Notes: generated from the letters alone by a model not told the origin. A stretch of 64,000 bases of DNA from Toxorhynchites rutilus septentrionalis (GCF_029784135.1 NC_073746.1:163326108-163390107); one strand, 5' to 3'. Counted from the first letter of the stretch, positions 35,801-50,800 are shown. Translations and numbers: made by a program.

Positions 35801-38800
35801 TTTCAATAGTTTCAGGTTCTTTTTCGGATGCTACTTTAGAGATACGTAATCCACATGTGGAATTGATGCGTTACCCTATCGGATTACCCAATTATTACGG
35901 TGGTTATGATCAGTGTTGGCGCGTTCCTCAGCGCCAAGGCAGTGGACTGTATAAGTGGAAGACTGGTCAACTGCGTGGAAATAAAACTCTTCTTCCGCCT
36001 TGAAAAAGGCAGGCAATGGTTTCCACAGCAGTCTACTAGCCAGATATCGATGGTGCGAAGGTTTGCTCGGAAGGCAAGAGTGCAGAATGGAAGTCAAAAA
36101 ACACTGGTACTTTTCTCCTAGGTTTTATATAACGATGTTGTGTGTATAACGCGTAAAAACTGAATACCATAATTCCTCGACCGCCACATCATTTTATGTG
36201 AAAGTGAACGTGTGGCGCTAGCGATGTAATTCGGTGCGCAGTGCTGTCGGCGATGAATAAATCTGCCCCGCGCATGCGCTCAATGTGTGCATCGATGACG
36301 TCATTCTGGAGCGGTCGAATCGGGCGCGAACAATGAATGGGCAAAATCGCATGGAAATTCGTTCAACAACACTCATCAACAGATAAAACTCACCCTTCTA
36401 TTCTCCGTTTATGCCTCACTTTATTTGAGACAGAAAACATTCACCTATCATCTTCGCAAAGTTCATTCTCGATTTTAACGGAAAAATACTGTATCGATTC
36501 CACTCACCTATTCTCAGAGAATTTTGCATTCCCTCATTTGCCTCTCGGAATGACGTTATAAGTGCGATTCACATACAACATACACGCCACGTTCACGTCC
36601 CGTCACGTCACGATACGTCAATGATTCTACCATGCAATTCTCATGAAAACATTCACATACACCAGCAACGTAACGACCCGTCAGCATACGTTCAACGAAA
36701 ACGACCGGCAGGGTTTGTAGAAAAGAATAATTGACGGAGACGGACGGTTCGTTTGGTTTTTGTCTGGGCTTTGTGTCTCGGCTTTTGTTTTGATTTGGTT
36801 ATACAGTAATTTACATCTACATCGACATTAAGCTAATTGAACAGATCTGTGATGCAACACGTTTAATTAGACATTTTTACCTCTAGTTGGACATTTTTGT
36901 AAACATTGAGTTCGGGGCCCAAATTATGGCCCCACATTGATAGTCGCCACCAGTCGCAAATGTCCAATTACTGGTCAAAACCGACTCCAATGCGACACTG
37001 AGTGGTACCTCAGCATATCGCTTTATAAGTAACTTACTGTACTTTTTATGCCGATCTAGAGGCGAATGAACTGAAAAGTTTAAAGCCTCTTTAATTCAAC
37101 ATCATCATCATTTTATGCCAACATATCTCATAGCTCCAAATTTCGGAGTGAAAATCATTCGCGACTAGTTGAAAGAATTATTCTATTTATTATTATTATT
37201 GCATAAGGGTCGGACTACGGGGTTTAAGCATTTAAATAATTGAATTCAATGATTCTCATTGAATTTTTCAAAATTTAGAACTGATTCTAGGCATGCTGAT
37301 TTGAAAGAGGACATTGCAATTTAAAATTGTTGTAGATGGCGACACCATGAATAAAATTAAATAAATCATTCGTTTGGCATTTGACGTGACGGTGCTGGTA
37401 GAAGCATTGACTGCATGTGTGAATTGGTGGAGACGTTGACGGAACGTAGACGTTCTTCTCCGTAACGTGCTATGTGAATCGCACAATATGGTGATCAAAT
37501 TGGAAACTTTTGCTTGCGCCAGCGAGTGTCTCTGTAAAATCATTCGTTTTTCACTCAAATAGCAGTGATTCAGCCTCGATCGCGGCAGTAAAATAAAGGT
37601 AGATAGTTTAAATCGAATTGTTTCCTGTGCACTATTGCAATGACATTTTTTTGTTTCTAGTATGAAACGATCTAAAGCCAGCGCTACACGATGCGACGAA
37701 CACCCTCGAATGTTGGACGCTCGATGATTCGACGCATCGTGTAGTCGACTGACGAGCTACGAGCCTCCAATGTCGAGTGTCGAATATTCGCGTTGGAAGG
37801 TAATCCGTTCGTTGTGGATTACCTTCCAACGCGAGTGGCACGAGTCAAAGGATATTTGTCATTCGTTGATTCGACACTCGATGACATTCGATACACCGCT
37901 ACACGATTCGTCCGAATCTATCTTTGACAGATCGGTTTGTTTACAAGTTTTAGATGAAGGAACTATGAAATTGATTCATAAAATTCAAAATGTTCGGCAA
38001 AATATTGCAGTTTAATAATGTTGATTTCAAGCATTTTTAATTTACAGCCCGATATCAGTACAATTGCTACGGCAGCAATTTAAATACTCGCATCGTCATC
38101 CAGTTTCCTAATGTTTTTGATGGTAAATAAAAACAATAAACATTCGATCCAAATACTCGCCGATTGTTTGGACCGATTGCATTGAATCGAACATTCACTT
38201 CACCGTGTAGCAGCGCATTCGTCACAATGTTGACAAGGAAAAGAGTACAAGGGAAAATAAAATCATACATATAAGCAAATTCAGTCTATTTTGACTCACT
38301 CGTTATTTTGTTTCGTGCGATCCTTCCAAAGGCGTATTCATTCATTGAATGGTGTTTTCCGCTCTTTGTTTTGTTATGTTCACTCTCAGTCCCGATTGAA
38401 GATGGTCGGGGAGTGAAAAATGATTAATCGTGCAATCTCACGATTGCTTGCTGCATTCTTTTCGCCATGATTATTCCAAGTAGATACAAGAGTGATTTAT
38501 AATTAGGTGTGGAGAAATGAGCGAATGAACTATTCCATACTTGATTATGATGCAAAACAGCAGTAAATGATTCTGAAGTACTTCGCTGTACTCCTGACCA
38601 GTGGCGTAGTATGCGGGCGGCAAACCCGGCATTTGGTTCTGCCACATTTCTTCAATTTGCCTTTGATATTGTCCAATACCTCTCGAAAATTGGTGGATTG
38701 ATAGTTTTTTCAATGGAGTCGATTTTGTGCTCCATGTATTGGCTCTGCATTGGCTCCATAAATCTGTTTTGGATGCCATCCCGGCTGTAATTGCAGCTTG

Positions 38801-41800
38801 TCAAGTCAGGCCAGAACTTCACTGGACCATTGTGTGATAGAATGGATGGCAAAATCCTATTCTGAAGACACTCTTCCTTGTAATTGTTGCCCCAGTGATA
38901 ACAACCCTTGTCTTTGTTCTACTATTACAGATCCCTTGCTAAATCATCAACTTACGGGCAAGTTTATCTGCGTAAACAAATTTGAATCTACCCTACGCTT
39001 GACAAGGTAAAATTTGTTACCGACTATTTGTCTAAAAATCCAATTTTACGTGCCCTATGATCAGAAAGTACCGGGATTTTTAAAATAAAACAAAATAGAG
39101 TTAAATTTCAGACAAATTTATTTTATCTCTTTCAAAATACGATTCATCTGAAGCATCACATGTGTCAACGCTTGACCCAGGATGGCTTTCAGTTCCCTCG
39201 TCGCATTCTCTTTGATCTCATCGATCGACTGAAATCTTTTTCCACGAAGTGGAAACTTCAACTAGGGAAACAAAAAAGGGGGGGCCGGGCCCATCAGGTG
39301 AATACGGTGCTTACTCGGTGGTTTTTACTTGATGTTTGGTCAAATAATTCAGTACAATTTTGGCTCGGTGCGATGGCGCGTTATCATCATGCAAAATCCA
39401 AGAATTGTCGGCCCACATTTCTGGTCGTTTGCGGCGTACAGCATCTCTCAAACGCTTCAAAACGGATAAATAATATTCTTTGTTGACTGTCTAGCCCGGT
39501 GGAAGGTACTCATAGTGCACTACACGTTGACAATCGAAGAAAACAGTTTTTGAGTGGATTTGACGCTACTCGGACGATTCTTGTTTTGTTTCTATGTCAA
39601 ACTCATAGACCCATGTCTCGTCGCCCGTAATTATCCGTTTAACGAAGGGTGGATCACTTTGGGCTTGAGAAATCATCTCTTCAGCAACTGCCTGTTGGTG
39701 GTGTTTTTGCACGAAATTCAGGTCCTTCGGAACGAGCCTGGTTGCCACGCGTATCATACCCAAAACATCAACGACATTATGCTGTGCCGTTCCATATGCA
39801 ATACCAAATTCACTAGACATCTCTCTTAAGCTGGTATGACAATTTTCAAGCACCATTTCTTTCACTTTCTTCAAGTTTTCATCGGTGTTCGACGTCTCCC
39901 GGTATCGTTTGAGCACGGCATTTACAGTCGATTTTGGAAATTTGAGGAATTTTGCAATCTTTCCTCCCGACCACGTCGGGTTCTCAATGTGATTGTGCGA
40001 TTTTTTTTCGCCTTTCGCGTTCCATCGTCGATAACTTTTGGGTGTATCCTTCAATCTTGACGAATTCTGTACTACTGAATAAACAAACCACCCGGATCAA
40101 ACAACTGTGACAACTAGGGGCGCTGAAGTGAATAAAAATAAGCGATCAAATTCTAAGGGTGCTCATACACTGTTTGACCGAAGCCAAATATTTGACTCTT
40201 TTTGACAGATAAAATTTGGTCAACGTGTACTGATTAAATATATTCTACACAAAACACGACAAGCAAATATTCAATTATTGGATGCCTAAAATATTTTTTC
40301 AGTCTGTTCTTCGAACCTGTCGGTACATGGTTAGGTTACCTTGGATATTTCAGTTGATTTTTTTTTCCATGTTCGGTGTTTGATATTGTTTACTACTGTT
40401 TAAAATTGAAGAGTGGAAAACAAAATAGTGTTTGTACAAATATCAAATCAAACCTTATCTGTCAAAAAATATCAAATATTTGACCTCCGGGCAAACAGTG
40501 TACGGCCACCTTAACTGAAACACACTTTATTTCTTAAGCTGCATTATAAGAACGCATATTTCTAAATAATGTCTGTGTTATTGAAGGCATTTTTGAGCAA
40601 TTTTTGTGCTGGAATTAAAGAGCTTGCTAGTCTGGTTTACACTAAAGTAAAAATGGCACAGACAGCGCTTCGTGCGAACACATTTTCAGCAATCGTAAAT
40701 TGATTGAAAATTATCTGCGTTCTAAAATGAACCAAGAATGACTCAATGGCTCGGCATTTTTTTCGATCGAAAATGAATCGCATGCAGATCTTGATTCAAA
40801 TGCAATTGAGGATCATTTTGCTTCGGTTGAAGCACGCAAGGTAAAGATTTGACTAGAGAATAAGCGAAGCTGGTAATAATTTTTCCTAACCTTCTGAATG
40901 CGGATAAACTGCTCAAAGTTAACTTTGGTATAAGTGAGTAGCTTTCTCAAAATATCAGAAACTCAAAGTTAGTGAAAAAATCGAATAAAGTGGTGTTTTT
41001 TTTTGGGCGCCATTTTCATAGTTTGCTGGGGGCGCTGTCTACCCTCACTACGTCGCTGCTCCTGACTGTATATTAGAAAAAAGAAAACATCCTGACTGTA
41101 TATTCGTGTTGATTAAAGGATTATCTGAATCAGGCCTCTTTGATATAATTTCCTCCAAGTCATCAAACTTTCGGCTCTTATATTGCAAAATATATAAACA
41201 AAATATTTTATCCGAAAGATCAGCGCGAGCATGATGGATTCCAAGGAAAGCAACGATTACTGCTCATTTCTTTTTTTTTCTTATCTGACCTAACCTGTTG
41301 GTTGAGAAAAAATAAAAGAAAAACTGCAGTTTCTTATTTACTGCCCATCGATTGTCATTTTTGACGTAGGACTACGTCTTTCATTTCTATACTGGGGTGT
41401 TAATTCAAAGTTTCGAGAAACGAAAGCCTTACGCCGGAGAACAAGATTTTGAGCGTTAATAGCTCCTAAACAGCTGAACGAAATGGTATGACAAACACTT
41501 CATTCGAAAGATAAAATGTCTACGCGTTATATACTTGATACTTTTTGGTCCAAAAACTTGTTAGCCTTAAAATTGCTATTGATATCACCAATCGGTATAT
41601 AAGCGAGCGCCGCTCGGAAATCCACTCAGTTATAATTGAACAGCGGTTGGAGCATGTTGTCGATGTTGTGGCGAAGCTAACTTCGTTCATCACGAAAGTG
41701 CTGATGAACGGCGTCACCAAGAGCCTATTTGTGCACCTTAGGCCAGATGGGAATCCATCGGGAGGAGAGTGATGCCACTGAAAAGGCGACCAAGAAAGTA

Positions 41801-44800
41801 ACAGCATCGAAGATTGGCACCGCAAAAAGTAAGCAGCAAAAGCGCTTGAGGTATCGGAGCAGCCACCACAATCAAACACACGCGCGCAACTCTCTAGCAT
41901 CGAAAAAAATCCGATAAGATGTCATCTTTGCTGAAAAATAATCTGCCACTTCCCCTTGGAATTGAAAATTACATTCGAGCGAAAGAGTTTATTTTAATGT
42001 TTTCTATCCATGTAATACTGCGACCAAATACATTTTGTTTTGTGATTTTTCAATCAAGTGCAATTAGCAGGAAAGCTTCTGAAGATTCTTCTTCCCCATC
42101 AGTAGAATATTTTCGTATCCAATAATGGATGCACGCGCAGCGGAAAATGTTTCGCATCGCGAAAATCAAATAATTTTCAATCGATTATTGCCCAGTCGCT
42201 GAAAGTTTCAAACTCGGAGGGGTCATTCGCCTCTAGTTTGCTTTCCAAATAGCCATAGTAAACCACACCTTCTCACGATTCAATCACGGACAAAAAGCAT
42301 ACTTAAGCGATATTCTGCTGGTGAAACGCATTCAGTATATTTCGAACTATGAAGGGGCGCAGGAGATCCGATCCATCAAGAGGAGAAGAGATGGCGACCA
42401 AGAGAATACCAGCATCGAAAATTGGTTCCGTTTGATGCATCGGAGCAGCCGCCACACACACACATAAACGCGCGCAACTCTTTTCGTTTGGTGGTTATCG
42501 AGCATCGAGAAGAATTCGGAAAAAAATTAAAAATTACATTCAAGCGAAAGAGTTTATTTTAATGTTTTCTATTCATATAATACTGCGATCAAATGCATTT
42601 CGTTTTGCGATTTTTCAATCAAGTGCAATTAACACTTTAAGGACCGGGAAGAAATATGTAAGACATACGCCTGGGACCGCACGTTTTGACTTGTGTGAAG
42701 TTGCTTGCTTTGCTTGCAAGTTTTTAAGAGGCTTTAAACTTTGCAGTTCATTCGCCTCTATGTGTGAAGTTAGCGGATGAAAGTTTAGCGGATCAAAGTT
42801 TTTGTTGCGTGCAAGTTTCTGTTCAACGTCTTGCTGGATTTAACGAATAATGAGTTATTTCAGTTGAAATAATTGATTGTTTATCAAGTAACAACCTTCA
42901 AAATCATGCTCATTTGAAAGAGCATTGAATAATTCATCTTTCCACATTCAGACTGAAACGTGAGCATGTGTCAATAAAGGAAATATATAGAATTTTGAAA
43001 ATAAAAAAAAAGTTGTTCGAATAGAGTTATCGAAGTTATTCGATAGAGAAATATTTCACCTTTCAGCCACAATTTGATTAATCGGAAAAGGGTCTGAGAA
43101 AAGTTATAGGCCAACCGCGAGTAATCGGTTCTCTACGTTACTAACCATAGAATTAGGAAATTGTTTATATATAGTTATAAAAATATAGTTAAAAATTCGG
43201 CTCCTTAAAACTTATGTAACTGAGCCTGTAAAAATAAACGAATTAATAAAAAATAAGTTGTATGGGAGAAATTAATTATTTTAAAGAAAATTGAAAAAAT
43301 GTATTTGAAAGGATCGAAAAAACATTCTTGAGATAGTACTCAAAGAATATTTTTATTTATCTCTGGCCAAATTTTCATTGATCCGAAAGGGGTATGAGAA
43401 AAGTTATTGGCCAAAATGTTCACGAGTTGTACGGGGGAAAGGGTCTGGCTGGGTAAGGAAGTAAAAAGAAAAAAGATGTAAAAATGTCTATTGTATAGAA
43501 ATTTTGACTATTTTTCGAATCCCTATCCATAGGATCTATAGTGAAAAACGTACCTTGCATTTTTCAGCACGCCATTCTCAATAGCTCAAAAATTGAAAGA
43601 AGTACTTAAAGTGCGTCTTTCTATGATATATCGAGAAATTTTGATCAAAAAATTAATTCCTAAAAAATTGAAGTACTAAAAAAATCTTGAAATATTGATT
43701 TTTTTTTAGTATAGTATAGAGATTCAGTACAGTATTCGTATTTAAATGTGTTCCTACGCCTTATACGAATTCAAAATTTTACGTTCATACAATAATACCT
43801 CAGTACTGAATGGTTCACAACAACGTTATAGAAATCAAATGAAAGATAGGTGATAACGTTAATCAGATTTGCTATCTTTGAAGAAACAGAAAGAAATCGA
43901 TTTTTCATATCTTCCCGATATTATCACCACTACATCTACATACATCGAAATACAAATTTCTCTGTAAAATATTCCATGTAAATTATACTTTAAAGAGATT
44001 TATATCCCATCTTCATGCGTTGATATTCCACGATTTTAAAGCATTTCAAAAATCTCCTAAAAATTTCACTTCACTCTTCTCCTTCATATTTTTTTCGAGT
44101 GTGAAAAAGTTTTATTTCCATTTTCGCTAAATTTATTAATTTCCCTCCTACAACTTGTATACATTTTGGCCCACACCTTTTCTCAGACTCTTTTCTGGCC
44201 AACGAAAATTTGGCTGAAGATGGATAATTCTCTATCCAACGAGTATTATGTAAAAAATGTGTTTTGGGTCCTTTCAAATAACTTTTTTCAATTTTCTTCA
44301 AATTTATTTATTTCCCCCATCAAGTTGTAAAGGTTTAGGGCTATAACTTTTCTTAGACCCTATTCCGACCAATGGAAATTGACTAAAGTTAGATAAAAAT
44401 ATTCTATATCGAATAAGTACTATCTCGAGAATGTGTTTTGGGTCCTTTCAAATAACTTTTTTCAATTTTCTTTAACATAACTAATTTCTTCCATACGACT
44501 TGGCTTATAACTTTTCTCACACCCTTTTCCGAGTAATAAAATTGTGGCTGGAGGATAGGTAAATTAACTTCTATTCGAACAACTTTTTTTGATTTTCAAA
44601 ATTCTGTAAATTTTCCTATATTGATCCATGCTCACGTTTCAGTCTATAACTTTTCTCTGTCACGATCAAGAAAAAAATGAATTATGTGGAAAGATGAATG
44701 ATTCAATTCTCTATCTAATGAGCATGATTGAAGGTTGTTACTTGATAAACAATCAATTTATTTCAATTGAAATAATTCATTATTCACTAAATCCAGCAAG

Positions 44801-47800
44801 ACGTTGAACAGAAACTTGCACGCAACCAAAAATTTCATTCGCTAATTTCACACAAGTCCGTAAAGAAGGAACGCGAAAACTAGAAATCTCGTGAGCGGTC
44901 CGCAACGGATGGGACGCGAAACACGAGGAATCTCGTGAGCGGTCCGCAAAGTGTTAATAGGAAAGTTTCGAAGATTATTCTTCCCCATCAGTAGTATATT
45001 TTCGTATCAAATATTGGATGCTTAAAACCTTGTGCCTCCAACGTAACGCTGTCGTTTTCGAAGTCCCCCGAATATTCATTTATACATTCATTCAGAATGG
45101 ATTCAGATGCCACTTCAAACAAATAATCACTAAATCAACGATAGTCCTACGTCAACCTTTCAGTTATACCACATATATAACCCACTTCCTGTTTATTTGC
45201 GGACAATTCATTTTTCTAATCGGCGAGCTGAGTCTCAAGTCTGTCGACGGCTTCATGTACAACACTTGCATTTTGCTGCTGCAGTGTCAGCCGATGGATC
45301 ACTTCCGTGTTGTATTGCAATTGTTCGTTGAATTTTTTTTTGCCGCTCGGTAAGTTCACTAAAGTCCAACTCGCTGCGTACGTAATGTGTTTGTTAATGT
45401 GCTCACCGGCCGGCGGGTATGCAGCAACTATAGGATCCCGATACGCATTAAAGGGTTTGGCTCCGAAGCTTCGTGATGGCCTCGTCACAACTTCAAGATT
45501 ATTGTTGAATTCAGACGGGTTGGGAACAAAGCATAAATAGCATATAAATCTAAGGGTGGGTTTAGACTAGTGATATATTCATGTGAAGAAATATGATGAG
45601 ATTTATAGAAATCGTATCAACCGTTTACACTAGCGTGAACTTCTATAATGAATATATTCATATTTTCGGTGAATTTATTCACCTGAAGTAGACTGCATCC
45701 AACTTTAGTGATTTCTCACCATTGAGAAATTCACAAGCGTTTACATATGCTGAATTTATTCAAGTTATATATACCTCGAATAAGTGTATCATATTTATTC
45801 TCACCCGTTTACACCTATTTTCACGTGAATAAATTCATCTATAGCTATAGATCTCCCTAATGTAAACCCGCCATAAGGCAGGTTCAATTCTGTTGGTAAG
45901 AGTGACCAAAGGTTCAACAAAATCACACGGATGTGTCCCACATTACGGTGTCTCCTTCTTGAAAGCCCGGGTGTCTAGGTTTATCTTTTTACAAAGGGCC
46001 TGATTGTCACGGACAGTTGCGTGTAAAAATAAACTCCGTGAAGTGAAAGTGTTCATTACCGTTTATGAGAGACATGTCGGTTGCAGAATGTCCGGCGTTT
46101 GAACGTTATGTCGGTTACATAATTTCGGACGTTTGAACGTAATGTAGGTAAAATTAATACAGTGTGTTAGAGATGTGCCATCCGCTCATGAGCTGTTGAG
46201 AATCGACTCTTTGAAGTGAGTTGACGCGGAACAGCTCGCAAAAAAAAATCAAACAGCTCTTCAGCTCACTTTGATGATGATGCAGGAGAGAAAAGAGCTG
46301 TAGAATTGAAGAGAGTGTGTGAGCTGTAAAGGCTGATTTAGACGATGCCAGTCAGCGCTCTAGTTGAAGTATCCAGTGAACAGAGAACAGACACTCTGTT
46401 CAAGATACTTGTACCAGTATCGAACAAGTAATTGGCCTCTAACTTGAACAGAGTGTCTGTTCTCTGTTCACTGGATACTTCAACTAGAGCGCTGACTGGC
46501 ATCGTCTAAATCAGCCTTAAGATTCAAATGAACTGACCGTCTCTCGCTCTCCGTGTTATGACATCAGTTCAGTTTCATTTGTTCCTTGTCTTTTCATCTG
46601 CGTTGACGAAATTGGGCTTTGTTTACCAGTTTAGGGGGCGCCAAAAATAATTGACTTTCTGGCAGAATGAACACGTTTTTAAAATTAAAATTATGAATGC
46701 AAATTAACATCTGTGTATTAAATTAGTATTCTATTTCAATGAAAAACACTTTGTTTGTAGGCGGTGAAAAAATCTCATAAGAAAATTCTTTTTGAAGACA
46801 ATTTTATATTGTAATGAAAAGTCTCAGTAAAAATGTCGGAAATGTATAGACAAATGGTTAAATAAGATTCAGGAATACGTGTTTTAAGTAATTTAATAAC
46901 ACGGTGTGAAAAAATTCATTGAAATTTTAACATTTTAAAACTGACTTCGTGTCTTCTAATCTGATAAAGATTACACTATCGAGTTTGGGACCCAAATTGA
47001 AAGTCGCCACCAGACGTCGACACTGACAACTGAGCTGAAGAGCTGTTCATAAAGATCAGCTCTTTTAGATGAACTGAACTGATCTGAGCTGTTCATCATG
47101 ATGAGCTGGATTGCACACCACTACAGTGTATGAGATAATATTCCATTTAGTTAAGCGTATGTTTTGGAAAAACTAGTATGCAATTATACCTCGACGATTC
47201 GGTATTTTAATGCCAACTATTCGGGCACATCCCATGATTTATTTGTTCAGTGCGTTAGTTTGCTGAATCAAACGCTGGTTGAAAGATGAGGAAGAATACT
47301 TGGTTGCTCGTGAATAAAGTAAACATATGGGAATGTAATTTTATTTGCTCTTTCTATAAATTACTCTAGAGATAAAACAATACTATTATGTTTAATAATG
47401 AATAATGTAATAGGTCAAGGTTAGAATCATTTTTTTAAAAACGTTTCTACAATTTCGTTGAATAATAATAATAATAACTCATAGGAAACCCAAATTTATC
47501 CACCCCACGATCAATATAATCTGAGCTACTCCCATTTGGGATTCTGAGTTTCAATGCTTGCATCCTTCCTATTCTCGTGTAATTTGATATATGGAACAAA
47601 AGGTTTGATTCAATTATTTAAACAGAAACTGGCGTCGTTCAGAAGCATAATCTTCATATAAAACATCTGATGGGCTTCAAGGAATTTGCCAAAAGCAGAA
47701 AGTGATTTAGACTTTCTTTAGACGGATATCAAAATTTTGGGAAAAAAAAACGTCCTCTGGATATGTTAGGATTTCGTTCTAGAAATGAAACCAGGCGGGT

Positions 47801-50800
47801 AAATTGCTGTTCGTTTATCTTTTCTTTTCTAAATAGCAAGACGAGATTCAAAATGTTAGCAAAAAAGCTAAATAAATACAAAATTGAACATATTCCATTC
47901 CGCGTGACTAGCTTCCACCATCTAAAACACAAGTGACAAATACACTTGTTTTTCCCCGTGACGTGACAGTATCGTTGTATTCATAATAACACCGAGTTCA
48001 TCAAAGTCACGACGGATGAACTCTTCCGAATTCTACACACACGGTGACAGCCGTAATAACGTTGTATACAATTCACTTCCTTTTCATCGTGAAGTGACGT
48101 TCGTGATCAGGCCCAAAGTCTGGTGACAACCAGCTGAGTCTGTGATTGGACCTGATCACGAACATCACTGTCACAAACGCTTTCACGTCACTTACACTTC
48201 ACTTAATCTTTTTGTGTCTATCATCATTGTCACGTGTAAAAATAAACTCCATGAAGTGAAAGAGTTCATTCCCGTTTATAAGAGACATGTCAGCTGCATA
48301 GTTTCGGGCGTTTGAACGTTATGTCGGTTGCATAATTTCGGATGTTTGAAAGTTATGTAGGTAAAATTAATAAGTGTATAAGATAATATTCCATTCAATC
48401 GAACGTATGTTTTAGAATGACAAGTTTGCGATTATACCTCGATGATTCGGTATTTCAATGCCAAATATTCTTTAAAAATTTAAAAGCTTTGCAAAGATAG
48501 ATTCTTTTTTTCTTGTTTGAAACTTAAATATTCTTTCATTCAAAGTATGTCTTCAAAACAATAGCGTTGAAAATATCTATTACGTAATAACAAAAGATCA
48601 ATGGCCTTATTCGATGTAACTATCGTCCTGATTCGGGTCTTGTCCACCAATTGCGAATGTTTGAATTAAAAAAACCAGCATGCAATGTTGGAAAAACCTT
48701 ACAGTTATTATTTTATATTCAAAATATCAACAAACCATTTCTATACATAATCAATCATAATTATCGTTTTGGGCCAGTGGCCTCCATTGCCATTTCATGG
48801 GGTTGCAACTCTCTGTTAGTCTAATCCTCAAAATAGAAACAAAAAATTTCTATTTATTTAAGGCAATCGAAATTAGACCTTTCGCCATGTTTCAATCGGT
48901 CTACGGGAGCTACCCATTTAGTCTTCAATTATATCCCATAGCGCATTTATCGAATCCAAAAAAACAAATTTACGTTCTCTGGATACGTCAGGATTTCGTT
49001 CTAAAATGCCACCAAGCGGGTAAATTGCTGTTTGTTTATCTTTTCTTTCTCTAAAAGCAAGACAAGATTCAAAATGTTAGCAAAAAAGCTAAATAAATCC
49101 GAAATTAAACTTACTCCATTCCGCGTGACTAGCTTTCACCATCTAAAACACAAGTGACAAATATACTTGTTTTTCTCCGTGATGTGACAGTATCGTGGTA
49201 TTCATAATAACACCGAGTTCATCAAAGTCACGACGGATGAACTCTTCCGAATTCTACACACACGGTGACAGCCGTAATAACGTTGTATACAATTCACTTC
49301 CTTTTCATCGTGAAGTGACGTTCGTGATCAGGCCCATTATGAATATTTAGATTTGAGAGGGTAATATACAACACTAATAGCGAATTCGTTTTTGTTCAGT
49401 TTCAACCCCAGTGCCGCACTAACTGCTGTCAAAACGTTTTTTTATTCACTCAGTTTCGCACTCAGTGTCGCACTAGTTCGCCCCGAAAGCTGTTAGTTTC
49501 GCACTGAGATGTTTCACGGGTTGGCACTCGGGTTCACCAATACAACTATACTGAACTGTCAAGTTCCGAATATTGTTTTGGAAAATCTAAAAATAAAGAC
49601 TATGAAAATGGAAAACCTGCTGCTTTTGCTTTTGTATTATTGGAATCGTAATCCAATTCGGATTCTGATTTTGAAGAGTAGAGTAGGCGGCATTAAGCTA
49701 CGTGTGCTTTCATTGGGAGGTGAAAATAATGATGGATATTCAGGTGGAATAAATTTCAAAATCAAAATTATGAATGAAAATTTACTTTGACGTATCGAAT
49801 ATTTATTTTATGTGATTAAATAAAAGTTTTCTTCCGATATCGCAGAATATTGAACGAAAACTGTGTCTAATGATGGTTTTATATTATAATAGTAATTATT
49901 TGTGGAACAAACAGGAAATGCATCGACAAATGGTTAAGTGAGTGTCAGAACTACATGTGTTAGGTAATCAAACAATATTAAGTAAAAATTTTCATTCAAA
50001 CTTTTATATGTTTACCCTGCACTTGGCCCTTCTGATCTGATGGAGAACAATTTACCTCCCAAGCACTAATATCTCCACCAGACGTCGACACTGTACATTT
50101 GCCGTCGTAAATATAAACAAATCAGACTATATAACGCACACCAACAAACCACCGCATTCGTGAAACTGAAAACGTTTTTTTATTACAGAGTCAGTTTGGC
50201 ACTGACTCAGTTTTAAAAACGAATTCGCTATAAATCAACAACACTAAATTATTATGACATCTATAATTGAGGGCTCGCTACGTGCAAAATTAAATAACCA
50301 AAAATTTAAAGAAGCAATACAATATTCTTACCCCTTTCCAGGCACAACTTGAGCAAGTGCGGAACGCAAATTCCCAACTATCCGATCAGAACATTCTCCT
50401 GAAGGCTCAACTGCAGGCCGCTTCCGATCTACAGAAGAGTCAACAACCATCTCCCCTGCATCTCCTACCCACGCAAGCCGAAAGTGTCAACCACCAGACG
50501 GAGGCCCTAGAAAGACAGCTGACCGCGCTCAGCCTGCAGCAAGAGGAACAGCAATCGAAGGCGAATCGTTTCGAGGCGGAGAACAAGCGACTGCTGGGAG
50601 AAATGGAAATTCTGAAGCAACAGCTGGAGGAAGCGGTAAAATCAACGCACGAAAGCAAGAGCGATCTGGAGAAACTGAGGAAAGATCAGGAGGATTTGCT
50701 GGAGCTGCTGACGGATCAGGAGAGCAAGATGAGAAGTTACCGGAGGACCCTCAAGAAAATGGGCTGCCAAGTGGAGGACGATAGCGATGAAGATGAACAG

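Larger units (their letters stand above)
45996..48114. mobile_element. GGGCCTGAT-family element, copy i (contains a nested hAT-like element)
   Basis: Left end GGGCCTGATTGTCACGGACA, right end inverted GGGCCTGATCACGAACGTCA, with AAA on both sides (45993-45995, 48115-48117). Removing the nested 956-bp hAT-like element leaves about 1155 bp that align with copy ii over its outer parts (46010-46167 with 48230-48380, 47124-47230 with 48380-48470, and 47750-48114 with 48972-49335). No transposase recognised. The 3-bp A/T duplication and superfamily need confirmation. Confidence 0.7.

Noticed and set aside
41520..41920. A histone or H1-like gene
   Set aside because: The Lys-rich short frame and TATA-like box are suggestive, but no histone fold or conserved block is readable and the segment belongs to a duplicated dispersed repeat.
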